DNA from: Azospirillum halopraeferens DSM 3675
GTDB taxonomy: Bacteria > Pseudomonadota > Alphaproteobacteria > Azospirillales > Azospirillaceae
Length of the DNA: 64,000 bases
Assembly: GCF_000429625.1 (NCBI RefSeq)
Contig: NZ_KE386927.1
Coordinates: forward strand, 51,160 to 115,159
Direction: 5' to 3'
Positions 1 through 7,969 of this stretch are shown here, piece by piece. Within the stretch, counting starts at the first letter, position 1. Every line of letters starts with the position of its first letter. The position numbers and the translations under genes were made by a program. The notes below the pieces were generated by a model, which made no database searches, was not told the DNA's origin, and was given only the letters and a program-made list of their open reading frames with translations.

Positions 1-234
1 AGTGTAGCCGATGGGAAACCGGGGTCCAGCCGCAACCTCAAGCACCTCCCGCGTCGGGCGATGCGGAGTGTAGCCAATGGGAAACCGGGGTCCAGCCGCA
101 ACATGGCGGAGGTGAAGAGGGACGCCCTGATCAGTGTAGCCGATGGGAAACCGGGGTCCAGCCGCAACCGGATCGGCACCTGGAACCAATGCGGGATGAG
201 TGTAGCCGATGGGAAACCGAGGTTCAGGTGCGAC
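1..234. CRISPR. CRISPR array, right-hand end (4 repeats, 3 spacers)
   Basis: Repeats of 36 nt start at 1, 67, 133 and 199, an exact 66-nt period that leaves three 30-nt spacers (37-66, 103-132, 169-198) unrelated to each other. Repeats 1 and 3 are identical, and repeat 2 differs only at repeat position 10 (G to A). Repeat 4 keeps positions 1-21 intact but has five changes in positions 22-36, the usual look of an array end. Read on the minus strand, a repeat begins GTTGCGGCTGGAC and ends GGCTACACT. A 36/30 layout with GTTG...GCTACA ends resembles type II-C (Neisseria-like) repeats. The array continues beyond the left edge and no cas gene is in the window, so the type is an inference. Confidence 0.93.
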
Positions 235-289
235 CCGCATCATGCCGGCAGGGCGTTGCCGCGCGCATTCCTTAACCCACTCCCCCGCA

Positions 290-332
290 CCGGGCCCCCA
301 CCCGACCCTCCCCCATCTTCGACGGGGGAGGG
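290..332. repeat. GC-rich palindromic intergenic element, possible cys operon terminator
   Basis: A 9-bp perfect stem (306-314 CCCTCCCCC with 324-332 GGGGGAGGG) closes a 9-nt loop. It lies 41 nt past the cysA stop codon, so it could end cys transcription, but the only U-rich tail (CTCTTT) is on the plus strand. The left flank (290-314) resembles the inverted element at 29588-29628, which suggests a dispersed repeat. Confidence 0.5.
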
Positions 333-373
333 CTCTTTCGGTCCTTGCCGGTCGCAGGGAAACAACCCCCGCC

Positions 374-1462
374 CTACGCCGCGAACAGGCGCAGGGCGCG
401 GGGGCGGATGGCGACGGGGGTGCCGGGGGTCAGGCGCAGGGCGTCGGCCTCGGCGCGGGACACCTCGGCCTCCAGAACGGCGCCGTCGGGGCGGCGGGAC
501 AGTTCCACGCGCACCTGGCCGCCGCGCGCCGTGAGATGGCGCACCACCGCCAAAGCCGCCGCCTCGGGGGCGCGGGACTCGGGCAGCAGTTCCAGCTCGT
601 GGGCGCGCACATAGGCGACCGCGGCGGCCGACGCGCCGGCAGGCGCAGGGGTGTCCGCCGCCGCCGGGGCGACGCGGGCCAAGGGGGCGCTCCAGCCGCC
701 CGCCGCCACCTCGCGGCCGTCGATGCGGCAGTCCAGCTTGTTGGCGTGGCCCAGGAACTCGTACACGAAGGGCGAGGCGGGGGCGTCGTGGATCTCCACC
801 GGGGTGCCCACCTGCTCGATCCGGCCGTGGTTCATCACCACCACACGGTCGGCCACCTCCATGGCCTCCTCCTGGTCGTGGGTGACGAAGACGCTGGTCA
901 TGTGGATCTCGTCGTGCAGGTCGCGCAGCCAGCGGCGCAGCTCCTTGCGCACCTGCGCGTCCAGCGCCCCGAAGGGCTCGTCCAGCAGCAGCACCGCCGG
1001 TTCGATGGCCAGGGCGCGGGCCAATGCCACCCGCTGGCGCTGGCCGCCGGACAATTGCGCCGGGTACCGCCCGGCGAGATGGCCGAGCTGCACCAGCTCC
1101 AACAGCTCCTTCACCCGGGCGGCGATGGCCGCCTTGTCGGGGCGGCGGCCGCGCGGCAGAACCGACAGGCCGAAGGCCACGTTGTCGGCCACCGTCATGT
1201 GGCGGAACAGGGCGTAGTGCTGGAACACGAAGCCGACCCGGCGCTCGCGGGCGCTGAGGTGCGTGGTGTCGGTGCCGTCGAACAGGATGGTGCCGGCGTC
1301 GGCGAACTCCAGCCCGGCGATGAGCCGCAGCAGGGTCGTCTTGCCCGAGCCCGAAGGGCCGAGCAGCGCCATCAGCTCGCCCTTCTCCACCTCCAGCGAC
1401 ACGCCGTCCAGCGCGGTGAAGGTGCCGAAGGTCTTGGTCAGGGAGCGGACGGTGATGCTCAT
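374..1462 (-). CDS. cysA: Sulfate/thiosulfate ABC transporter ATP-binding protein CysA
   Basis: A 362-residue ATPase of the sulfate/thiosulfate importer, which hydrolyses ATP on the cytoplasmic face to drive CysT/CysW. Walker A GPSGSGKT is at residues 35-42, the LSGGQRQRVALARAL signature lies near 136-150, Walker B is LLLDEP, and the switch His is in FVTHDQEEAMEVADR. A C-terminal regulatory/TOBE-like region follows after about residue 240. The length fits CysA. The start ATG overlaps the last four bases of cysW (ATGA), giving translational coupling. It is the last gene of cysP-cysT-cysW-cysA. Molybdate or polyamine ATPases share this fold, but the CysT/CysW/CysP neighbours settle the assignment. 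Confidence 0.95.
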   Translation of the reverse strand: MSITVRSLTKTFGTFTALDGVSLEVEKGELMALLGPSGSGKTTLLRLIAGLEFADAGTILFDGTDTTHLSARERRVGFVFQHYALFRHMTVADNVAFGLSVLPRGRRPDKAAIAARVKELLELVQLGHLAGRYPAQLSGGQRQRVALARALAIEPAVLLLDEPFGALDAQVRKELRRWLRDLHDEIHMTSVFVTHDQEEAMEVADRVVVMNHGRIEQVGTPVEIHDAPASPFVYEFLGHANKLDCRIDGREVAAGGWSAPLARVAPAAADTPAPAGASAAAVAYVRAHELELLPESRAPEAAALAVVRHLTARGGQVRVELSRRPDGAVLEAEVSRAEADALRLTPGTPVAIRPRALRLFAA

Positions 1463-2343
1463 GCGCGGTCTCCGGCAAGGGACAGGCGGGTGGACGGGAC
1501 GGGGGCGGCGTCCAGCGCCTCCCCCACGTGGCCGTGGCGTTCCAGCAGCAGCTTGGCGCCCAGCGTCAGCAGGGCCAGCACCGCCAGGGTCGAGGCGGCG
1601 GCGAAGGCGCCCACCGTGTTGTAGGAGTTGTAGAGAAGCTCCACCTGCAAAGGCAGCGTGTTGGTCTGGCCGCGCACGTTGCCCGACACCACGGACACCG
1701 CGCCGAACTCCCCCATCACCCGGGCGTTGCAGAGGATGGCGCCGTACAGCAGCGCCCATTTGATGTTGGGCAGCGTCACCCGCACGAAGGTCTGGAAGCC
1801 CGAGGCGCCCAGCGTCAGGGCCGCTTCCTCCTCCTCGCTGCCCTGGGCCTGCATCAGCGGGATCAGCTCGCGCGCGACGAAGGGGCAGGTGACGAACAGG
1901 CTGACCAGGAAGATCGCCCACACCGTGAACATCACCTGCACGCCCGCCTCCTGCAACCACGGACCGAACAGGCCCTGGGCGCCGTAGAGGAAGATGTACA
2001 TGACGCCGGCGACGATGGGCGACACCGAGAACGGGATCTCGATCAGCGTCAGCAGAAGCCGCTTGCCGGGGAACGAGAACTTGGCGATAGCCCAGGCGGC
2101 GCAGATGCCGAAGACCACGTTGATCGGCACCACCACCACCGCCGTCAGGACGGTCAGGCCGATGGCGTGCAGCGTCTCGGGTTGGGCGATGGCGTCGAGG
2201 AACGCCCCGATGCCGGAGCCCAGCGCCAGCGCCCCGATCACCGCGATGGGGGCGAGCAGGAAAACCAGCGTCCCCGTCACCGCGACGGCGATGAGGATGC
2301 GGCGCAACAGCGGGCCGTCGCCCACGCGTCCGGCGGCAGCCAT
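1459..2343 (-). CDS. cysW: Sulfate ABC transporter permease CysW
   Basis: A 294-residue inner-membrane permease with about six hydrophobic segments (first near residues 16-40). It carries the CysW-type coupling region LGASGFQTFVRVTLPNIKW, which contacts CysA, and the conserved GEFGAVSVVSG stretch. With CysT it forms the sulfate channel. It starts 3 bp after the cysT stop and overlaps cysA by 4 bp, so the three genes are read as one unit. The nearest alternative, a molybdate permease, is made unlikely by the paired CysT and the sulfate-binding protein upstream. Confidence 0.95.
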   Translation of the reverse strand: MAAAGRVGDGPLLRRILIAVAVTGTLVFLLAPIAVIGALALGSGIGAFLDAIAQPETLHAIGLTVLTAVVVVPINVVFGICAAWAIAKFSFPGKRLLLTLIEIPFSVSPIVAGVMYIFLYGAQGLFGPWLQEAGVQVMFTVWAIFLVSLFVTCPFVARELIPLMQAQGSEEEEAALTLGASGFQTFVRVTLPNIKWALLYGAILCNARVMGEFGAVSVVSGNVRGQTNTLPLQVELLYNSYNTVGAFAAASTLAVLALLTLGAKLLLERHGHVGEALDAAPVPSTRLSLAGDRA

Positions 2344-2346
2344 GGC

Positions 2347-3168
2347 TCAGGCCCTCTCCGAATGGCGCTGCACCCAGAACTGGATGCTGTTGGTCACCAG
2401 CAGCATGACGAAGGCCGCCCCCAGCATCACCGAGGCGACCGCGGCGGCGGCGGGGTAGTCGAACTCGTCCAGGCGGATGTAGGCCAGCAGGGCGGTGATC
2501 TCCGTGCGGAACGGCAGGTTGCCGGCGATGAAGACGATGGCCCCGAACTCCCCCAGGCTGCGCGCGAAGGCCAGCGCGCAGCCCGCCAGGAAGGCCGGGA
2601 AGATCAGCGGGAAGATGACGCGGGCGAACACCTGCAGGTCGGAGGCGCCCAGCGACTGCGCCGCCTCCTCCACCTCCGGCCGCAGGTCCTCCAGCACCGG
2701 CTGGATGGTGCGCACCACGAAGGGGGCGCTGGTGAACGCCATGGCCACGGCGATGCCCACGGGGGTGTAGGCCACCGAGATGCCCAGCGGCGCCAGAAGC
2801 CGCCCGTACCAGCCGGTCTGCGCGAACAGGGCCGTCAGGGCGACGCCGGCCACCGCCGTGGGCAGGGCGAAGGGCAGATCCACAACCGCGTCCAGCAGCC
2901 GCTTGCCGGGGAAGCTGTAGCGCACCAGCACCCAGGCCAGCGTCAGGCCGAACACGGCGTTGAACAGGGTGGCCCAGGCAGCCGCCGTCAGGGTGACCCG
3001 GTAGGTCGCCACGGCCCGCTGCGAGGAGACGATGCGCCAGTAATCGGCCGCCTCCAGGCTTGCCGCCTTCAGGATCAGCGCGCTCAGCGGCAGCAGCACG
3101 ATCAGCACGAGGTAGAGCAGCGTCAACCCCATGGTGAGCGAGAAGCCCGGCAGGACGTGGCGTTTCAT
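2347..3168 (-). CDS. cysT: Sulfate ABC transporter permease CysT (CysU)
   Basis: A 273-residue integral membrane permease and partner of CysW. It shows an N-terminal hydrophobic segment (PGFSLTMGLTLLYLVLIVLL), the family stretch LPFALPTAVAGVAL, a coupling loop LGASDLQVFARVIFPLIFPA, and the GEFGAIVFIAGN motif shared with CysW. It lies 28 bp downstream of cysP and 3 bp upstream of cysW. Length and motif order are typical and no defect is visible. Confidence 0.95.
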   Translation of the reverse strand: MKRHVLPGFSLTMGLTLLYLVLIVLLPLSALILKAASLEAADYWRIVSSQRAVATYRVTLTAAAWATLFNAVFGLTLAWVLVRYSFPGKRLLDAVVDLPFALPTAVAGVALTALFAQTGWYGRLLAPLGISVAYTPVGIAVAMAFTSAPFVVRTIQPVLEDLRPEVEEAAQSLGASDLQVFARVIFPLIFPAFLAGCALAFARSLGEFGAIVFIAGNLPFRTEITALLAYIRLDEFDYPAAAAVASVMLGAAFVMLLVTNSIQFWVQRHSERA

Positions 3169-3196
3169 CGGCGCGTTCCGGCAGCGTCAGCGGGCG

Positions 3197-4210
3197 TCAG
3201 CGGGCCACGAAGACCGTGTCGAGGCGCCCGCCCTCGGCGAAATGGTCCTTTTCCACGGCGGCCCAGCCGCCGAAGACCTGCTCGACCGTGAACAGGCGGA
3301 CCTCCGGAAAGCGGTCGCGGTGGCGTTCGATCACCGCCGGATGGTGGATGCGGTTGTAGAAGCGGGCCAGGATCTCCTGCGCCTCCTCCTCGTACAGGAA
3401 ATTCAGATAGCTTTCCGCCAGCGCCCGCGTGCCGCGGCGGTCGACCACCCGGTCCACCACTGACACCGGGAACTCCGCCAGCAGGCTGACCGGCGGCACC
3501 ACCACCTCGTACTTGTCGGCGCCGAACTGGTCGCGGATGTTGTTCACCTCCGCCTCGAAGGTGACGAGCACGTCGCCGATGCCGCGCTCGGCAAAGGTGG
3601 TGGTGGCGCCGCGCCCGCCCGTGTCGAACACCGGCACGTTGGCGAAGATGCGCCGCACCAGATCGGCCGCCTTGTCGGCGTCGCCGCCGAACGCCTCCAG
3701 CCCGTAGGCCGTGGCCGCCAGGTAGGTGTAGCGCGCGTTGCCCGAGGTCTTGGGGTTGGGGAAGACGGGCTGCACGCCCTCGCGCGCCAGATCGTCCCAG
3801 TTGCGGATGTTCTTCGGATTGCCGGCGCGCACCAGGAAGGCCGGCAGCGAGTAGTAGGGCGAGGCCGCGTTGGGCAGCCGCTCCTGCCAGTTGGCCGCCA
3901 CCAGCCCGCCGCGGTCGGCCAGGATCTGCACGTCGGTCACCTGGTTGAAGGTCACCACGTCGGCCGCCAGCCCCTCCAGGATGGCGCGGGCCTGGCGCGA
4001 CGACCCCGCGTGCGACTGGTTCACCGTCACGTCCCGCCCGGTCTGCGCCTTGACGCGCGCCTGGAAGGCGGGGTTGAGCGCCGCGTACAGCTCGCGCGCG
4101 ATGTCGTAGGACACGTTCAGCAGCGTGTCCGCGTCGTTGGCCGCGGCCGGCGCCGCACCGGTTACCGCCAGCATGACCGCCACGGCGGCCGATCGGAGCG
4201 TCTTGCGCAT
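3197..4210 (-). CDS. cysP: Periplasmic sulfate-binding protein (CysP/Sbp)
   Basis: A 337-residue substrate-binding protein that captures sulfate or thiosulfate in the periplasm for CysTWA. The N-terminus MRKTLRSAAVAVMLAVTG followed by AAPAAAND is a clear Sec signal peptide. Family stretches NQSHAGSSRQARAI, VTFNQVTDV and FPNPKTSGNARY are present. An in-frame ATG 60 bp upstream exists, but the start at 4210 puts the signal peptide at the N-terminus and has an AAGGA ribosome site about 12 nt upstream. First gene of the operon. Sbp and CysP cannot be told apart from the sequence alone. Confidence 0.92.
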   Translation of the reverse strand: MRKTLRSAAVAVMLAVTGAAPAAANDADTLLNVSYDIARELYAALNPAFQARVKAQTGRDVTVNQSHAGSSRQARAILEGLAADVVTFNQVTDVQILADRGGLVAANWQERLPNAASPYYSLPAFLVRAGNPKNIRNWDDLAREGVQPVFPNPKTSGNARYTYLAATAYGLEAFGGDADKAADLVRRIFANVPVFDTGGRGATTTFAERGIGDVLVTFEAEVNNIRDQFGADKYEVVVPPVSLLAEFPVSVVDRVVDRRGTRALAESYLNFLYEEEAQEILARFYNRIHHPAVIERHRDRFPEVRLFTVEQVFGGWAAVEKDHFAEGGRLDTVFVAR

Positions 4211-4268
4211 GGTTGCCGTATCCTTGATCCGCAAAATTACACATTTAGATGGTGTTTTTCTCAGATCC

Positions 4269-4298
4269 ACATTACGGCGTGCGCAATACCGCGGTCAA
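4269..4298 (-). promoter_or_regulatory. Candidate sigma-70 promoter for cysPTWA
   Basis: On the minus strand, TTGACC (4298-4293) and TAATGT (4274-4269) are separated by 18 nt, giving a start near 4262 and a leader of about 50 nt before cysP. Found by eye; it is the best -35/-10 pair in this interval. Confidence 0.45.
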
Positions 4299-4484
4299 TA
4301 ACGAACTCGCAGCCGCGGAACAGGTCGGCCGGCCCGGGCCGGCGCGCCGTGGCGCCGGATTGGCCATCAAACCGCCCAACCTTTCGCCTTCGCCGCTGAA
4401 ATCCTGTGCAGTTCCGTATCGGCGCCGGCCCCGGCCGGCGGCGCGGATGCCAAGGGATCCGCGCTCTGCTGCATTGCATCAAGA

Positions 4485-4502
4485 TTGGCACGCGCCTTGC
4501 TA
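4485..4502 (+). promoter_or_regulatory. Sigma-54 (RpoN) promoter of the nrt operon
   Basis: TTGGCACGCGCCTTGCTA matches the -24/-12 consensus TGGCAC-N5-TTGCW. GG is at 4487-4488 and GC at 4499-4500, with exactly 10 nt between. Transcription would start near 4512, just before the ANTAR hairpins. RpoN implies an enhancer-binding activator, probably NtrC, but I found no convincing NtrC dyad upstream. Confidence 0.85.
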
Positions 4503-4510
4503 GTTATCAG

Positions 4511-4595
4511 GCGAGGCCGACAATGACGTCGGAGACGCTCCTCGCAAGATCCCGTCACCGGGACCGCGCCGTGGCCGGCTTAAAGGCGAGCCGGC
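4511..4595 (+). ncRNA. ANTAR-type dual-hairpin leader RNA of the nitrate operon
   Basis: Hairpin P1 is CCGAC (4517-4521), loop AATGAC (4522-4527), GTCGG (4528-4532); an outer arm GCGAGG (4511-4516) can pair with CCTCGC (4540-4545). Hairpin P2 is GCCGGCTT (4574-4581), loop AAAGGC (4582-4587), GAGCCGGC (4588-4595). Both loops are six nucleotides with A at position 1 and G at position 4, the known ANTAR recognition rule. The ANTAR protein NasR is encoded in the same operon. The 227 nt between P2 and nrtA contain GC-rich inverted repeats but no U-rich intrinsic terminator that I can see. Confidence 0.8.
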
Positions 4596-4822
4596 AAGCA
4601 GACTGAGACGCGCCGGAACACAAGCGGCCCCGTGCCGCCCGTCGCCCGCGCGCATCGCCCTGTCCTTCGCGCCGCTTTGCGGGAGGTGCCAATGCCCTGT
4701 CCCTCGCCCTCGGGTCCGATCCCCGCCGCCGGTTCCGGTGGCCGCCCGGCCGCATGCGGTGCGCCCTCGCCTTCCGCATCGACCCGTCGCGGTCCGCGAC
4801 TCCAATCCGAGGACTCCACCCG

Positions 4823-6163
4823 ATGACCAACGCTTCCGACCGTTCCGACACGCCCGCCCGGCCCGCCGCCGGCGTCTCGCGCCGCGCCCTGCTGGCCGGC
4901 GGCGCCTACGCCACCGCCACCGCCGCACTGCTGGGCGCCGCCTACCGCGCGCTGCCCGGCGGCGCCTGGGCCGCCCCGCTGGACACGCCGGAGACGACGA
5001 CCGCCAAGCTGGGCTTCATCGCCCTGACCGACGCGGCGCCGCTGATCATCGCCAAGGAGAAGGGCTTCTTCGCCAGGCACGGCATGCCCGACGTGGAGGT
5101 GCTGAAGCAGGCGTCCTGGGGCACCACCCGCGACAACATCGTGCTGGGGTCGGAGGGCAACGGCATCGACGGCGCCCACATCCTGACGCCCATGCCCTAT
5201 CTGATCTCGGCCGGCGTGGTGACCCAGAACAACCAGCCCACGCCCATGTACATCCTGGCCCGCCTCAACCTGGACAGCCAGTGCATCTCGGTGGCGCAGG
5301 AGTACGCCGACCTGCGGGTCGGCCTCGACACCGCGCCGTTCAGGACGGCGCTGGAGAAGAAGAAGGCGTCGGGCAAGGCGATCAAGGCGGCCATGACCTT
5401 CCCCGGCGGCACCCACGACCTGTGGATCCGCTATTGGCTGGCGGCCGGCGGCATCGACCCCGACCGCGACATCGAAACGATCGTGGTGCCGCCGGCGCAG
5501 ATGGTCGCCAACATGAAGGTCGGCACCATGGACTGCTTCTGCGTCTGCGAGCCGTGGAACGAGCAGCTCAAGAACCAGAAGATCGGCTACACCGCCGTCA
5601 ACACCGGCGAGCTGTGGAACCGCCACCCCGAAAAGGCGCTGGGCATGCGCGCCGCCTGGGTCGACAAGCACCCCAAGGCCGCCAAGGCGCTGCTGATGGC
5701 GGTGCAGGAGGCGCAGATGTGGTGCGACGACATGGCCAACCGCGACGAGGTGTCGGCCATCGTGTCCAGGCGCAACTGGATCAACGCGCCGGTCGCCGAC
5801 ATCGCTGACCGCATGAAGGGCCGCTTCGACTACGGCACCGGCAAGGTGGTGGAGAGCAGCCCGCACATCATGAAGTACTGGCGCGACTTCGCCTCCTACC
5901 CCTTCCGCAGCCATGACCTGTGGTTCCTGACCGAGAACGTGCGCTGGGGCAAGTTCAGCGCCGACACCGACTTCGCCGCCCTGATCGACAAGGTCAACCG
6001 CGAGGAGCTGTGGCGCGACGCCGCCGCGACCCTGGGCGTGCCGGCGGACCAGATCCCCGCCTCCACCTCGCGCGGGAAGGAGACGTTCTTCGACGGCAAG
6101 GTCTTCGATCCGGAGGATCCCGCGGCCTACCTCGCCAGCCTGTCCATCACCCGGATCGCCTGA
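4823..6163 (+). CDS. nrtA: Nitrate ABC transporter substrate-binding protein NrtA
   Basis: A 446-residue exported binding protein of the NrtA/TauA-like family that delivers nitrate or nitrite to NrtB. The N-terminus carries a twin-arginine signal (SRRALLAGG followed by an Ala-rich hydrophobic stretch), so Tat export is likely. Typical stretches are GFIALTDAAPLIIAKEKGFF, MTFPGGTHDLWIRYWL, and DCFCVCEPWNEQ in the ligand cleft. An in-frame ATG at 4754 would add 23 untypical residues, and the start at 4823 places the Tat motif correctly. First gene of nrtABC-nasR, behind a sigma-54 promoter and an ANTAR leader. Confidence 0.93.
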   Translation: MTNASDRSDTPARPAAGVSRRALLAGGAYATATAALLGAAYRALPGGAWAAPLDTPETTTAKLGFIALTDAAPLIIAKEKGFFARHGMPDVEVLKQASWGTTRDNIVLGSEGNGIDGAHILTPMPYLISAGVVTQNNQPTPMYILARLNLDSQCISVAQEYADLRVGLDTAPFRTALEKKKASGKAIKAAMTFPGGTHDLWIRYWLAAGGIDPDRDIETIVVPPAQMVANMKVGTMDCFCVCEPWNEQLKNQKIGYTAVNTGELWNRHPEKALGMRAAWVDKHPKAAKALLMAVQEAQMWCDDMANRDEVSAIVSRRNWINAPVADIADRMKGRFDYGTGKVVESSPHIMKYWRDFASYPFRSHDLWFLTENVRWGKFSADTDFAALIDKVNREELWRDAAATLGVPADQIPASTSRGKETFFDGKVFDPEDPAAYLASLSITRIA

Positions 6164-6189
6164 CGCGGCGCCATCGCAGGAGACACCTC

Positions 6190-7143
6190 ATGCAGCACAG
6201 CACCGCCGTGAAGGCGACCCCCGCCCCCCGCGCCGCCGCGCCCGTTTCCGCCACCCCCGCCGCGGCCTCCGCCGCCCCCGCCGCCGCCCCGGCCACGGTC
6301 GTCGCCCTGGCCACCCCCGGACGGCGGGCCGCCGCGGCGGCCGCCGGCAGCCTGCGCCGGGGGCTGTCCAACCTGGCGACCTCGGTCCTGCCGCCCCTGT
6401 TCACCCTGGCCGTCCTGGTGGCGGTGTGGGAGGTCGTCTGCTCCGCCCCCGGCTCCAGCCTGCCCGCCCCGTCGGCGGTGCTGGTCAACAGCTGGGACCT
6501 GATCGTCGACCCGTTCTTCGACAACGGCGGCATCGACAAGGGGTTGTTCTGGCATCTGCTGGCCAGCCTCCAGCGCGTCGCCGTCGGCTACGCCATCGCT
6601 GCGGTGGCCGGCGTCGCGCTGGGCGTCCTGGTGGGGCAGAGCGTATGGGCCATGCGCGGCCTCGACCCCATCTTCCAGGTCCTGCGCACGGTGCCGCCGC
6701 TGGCCTGGCTGCCCCTGTCGCTGGCCGCCTTCCGCGACGGCCAGCCCTCGGCCATCTTCGTGATCTTCATCACCGCGGTGTGGCCGATCATCATCAACAC
6801 GGCGGTCGGCGTGCGCAACATCCCCGACGACTACCGCAACGTCGCCCGCGTGCTGCGCCTCAACGCGGTGGAATACGTCTACACCATCATGATCCCGTCG
6901 GCCGCCCCCTACATCTTCACCGGCCTGCGCATCGGCATCGGCCTGTCCTGGCTGGCCATCGTCGCGGCGGAGATGCTGATCGGCGGCGTGGGCATCGGCT
7001 TCTTCATCTGGGATGCGTGGAACTCCTCCCTCATCAGCGACATCATCCTGGCGTTGATTTATGTCGGGGTGGTCGGCTTCCTGCTCGACCGCGTCGTCGC
7101 CACCGTCGCCCGGATCGTCACCCGCGGCACCGCGAACACCTGA
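6190..7143 (+). CDS. nrtB: Nitrate ABC transporter permease NrtB
   Basis: A 317-residue permease. The first about 55 residues are an Ala/Pro-rich cytoplasmic extension of low complexity. The membrane domain follows, with motifs LRTVPPLAWLPLSLAAF and the coupling helix region (VARVLRLNAVEYVYTIMIPSA). It forms the nitrate channel with NrtA and the ATPase. A GGAG ribosome site precedes the ATG, 26 bp after nrtA. The Ala/Pro extension is longer than in most homologues I know and could be disordered. Confidence 0.92.
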   Translation: MQHSTAVKATPAPRAAAPVSATPAAASAAPAAAPATVVALATPGRRAAAAAAGSLRRGLSNLATSVLPPLFTLAVLVAVWEVVCSAPGSSLPAPSAVLVNSWDLIVDPFFDNGGIDKGLFWHLLASLQRVAVGYAIAAVAGVALGVLVGQSVWAMRGLDPIFQVLRTVPPLAWLPLSLAAFRDGQPSAIFVIFITAVWPIIINTAVGVRNIPDDYRNVARVLRLNAVEYVYTIMIPSAAPYIFTGLRIGIGLSWLAIVAAEMLIGGVGIGFFIWDAWNSSLISDIILALIYVGVVGFLLDRVVATVARIVTRGTANT

Positions 7144-7154
7144 AGGACCGCCCC

Positions 7155-7952
7155 ATGACCAAGAGCTATCTGTCCATCGAACAGGTCGACAAGAGCTTCG
7201 CCCGCACCGGCTCGACGACCGAGGTGCTGCGCAAGGTGTCGCTGGGGGTGGAGAAGGGGGAGTTCATCTCAATCATCGGCCACTCCGGCTGCGGCAAGTC
7301 GACCCTGCTGAACATCGTCGCCGGCCTGACCGACGCCACCTCCGGCGCCGTGCTGCTGGACGGCGGGCTGGTGGACTCCCCCGGTCCCGACCGGGCCGTG
7401 GTGTTCCAGAACCACTCGCTGCTCCCCTGGCTGACGGTGTACGAGAACGTGCGCCTGGCGGTGAACAAGGTGTTCGGCCGCTCCCGGTCGGCGGCGGAGC
7501 GGCACGAGTGGACGCTGCGCAACCTGGAGCTGGTGCAGATGACCCACGCGCTGGACAAGCGCCCGTCGGAGATCTCCGGCGGCATGAAGCAGCGCGTGGG
7601 CATCGCCCGCGCCCTGGCCATGGAGCCCAAGGTGCTGCTGCTGGACGAGCCGTTCGGGGCGCTGGACGCGCTGACCCGCGCCCACCTGCAGGACCAGGTC
7701 ATGCAGATCCACGCCACCCTGGGCAACACGGTGCTGATGATCACCCACGACGTGGACGAGGCGGTGCTGCTGTCCGACCGCATCGTGATGATGACCAACG
7801 GCCCGGCGGCGCGCATCGGCGAGATCTGCGAGGTCCGGCTGCCGCGGCCGCGCCGGCGGGTGGAGCTGGTGTCCGACCCCACCTACCTGCGCTGCCGCTC
7901 GGCGGTGCTGAAGTTCCTCTACGACCGCCACCGCCTGGTGGAGGCGGCCTGA
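7155..7952 (+). CDS. nrtC: Nitrate ABC transporter ATP-binding protein (NrtC/NrtD type)
   Basis: A 265-residue single-domain ATPase. Walker A is GHSGCGKST near residue 43, the signature is SGGMKQRVGIARALAMEP, Walker B is LLLDEPFGALDALTR, and the switch is ITHDVDEAV. It lacks the NrtA-like C-terminal domain of cyanobacterial NrtC, so functionally it resembles NrtD/NasD. It lies 11 bp after nrtB and 17 bp before nasR. Taurine/sulfonate ATPases are close relatives, but the neighbours make nitrate likely. Confidence 0.9.
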   Translation: MTKSYLSIEQVDKSFARTGSTTEVLRKVSLGVEKGEFISIIGHSGCGKSTLLNIVAGLTDATSGAVLLDGGLVDSPGPDRAVVFQNHSLLPWLTVYENVRLAVNKVFGRSRSAAERHEWTLRNLELVQMTHALDKRPSEISGGMKQRVGIARALAMEPKVLLLDEPFGALDALTRAHLQDQVMQIHATLGNTVLMITHDVDEAVLLSDRIVMMTNGPAARIGEICEVRLPRPRRRVELVSDPTYLRCRSAVLKFLYDRHRLVEAA

Positions 7953-7969
7953 GAACGGGGGGCGCAGCC

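Noticed and set aside
1528..3291. Long plus-strand open frame of 587 codons opposite cysW and cysT
   Set aside because: Gln/His/Arg-rich mirror frame caused by high GC; the minus strand encodes textbook CysW and CysT.
4403..4484. NtrC-type dyad upstream of the nrt sigma-54 promoter
   Set aside because: Partial TGCA motifs are present, but none fits TGCAC-N7-GTGCA well enough to report.
4596..4700. Intrinsic terminator after the ANTAR hairpins
   Set aside because: GCGGC-CCCGT-GCCGC and a CCGGC/GCCGG alternative pairing exist, but no U-run follows either.
4754..4822. Upstream start for nrtA
   Set aside because: It would put 23 Arg/Pro/Ser-rich residues before the Tat signal; the start at 4823 gives a normal N-terminus.
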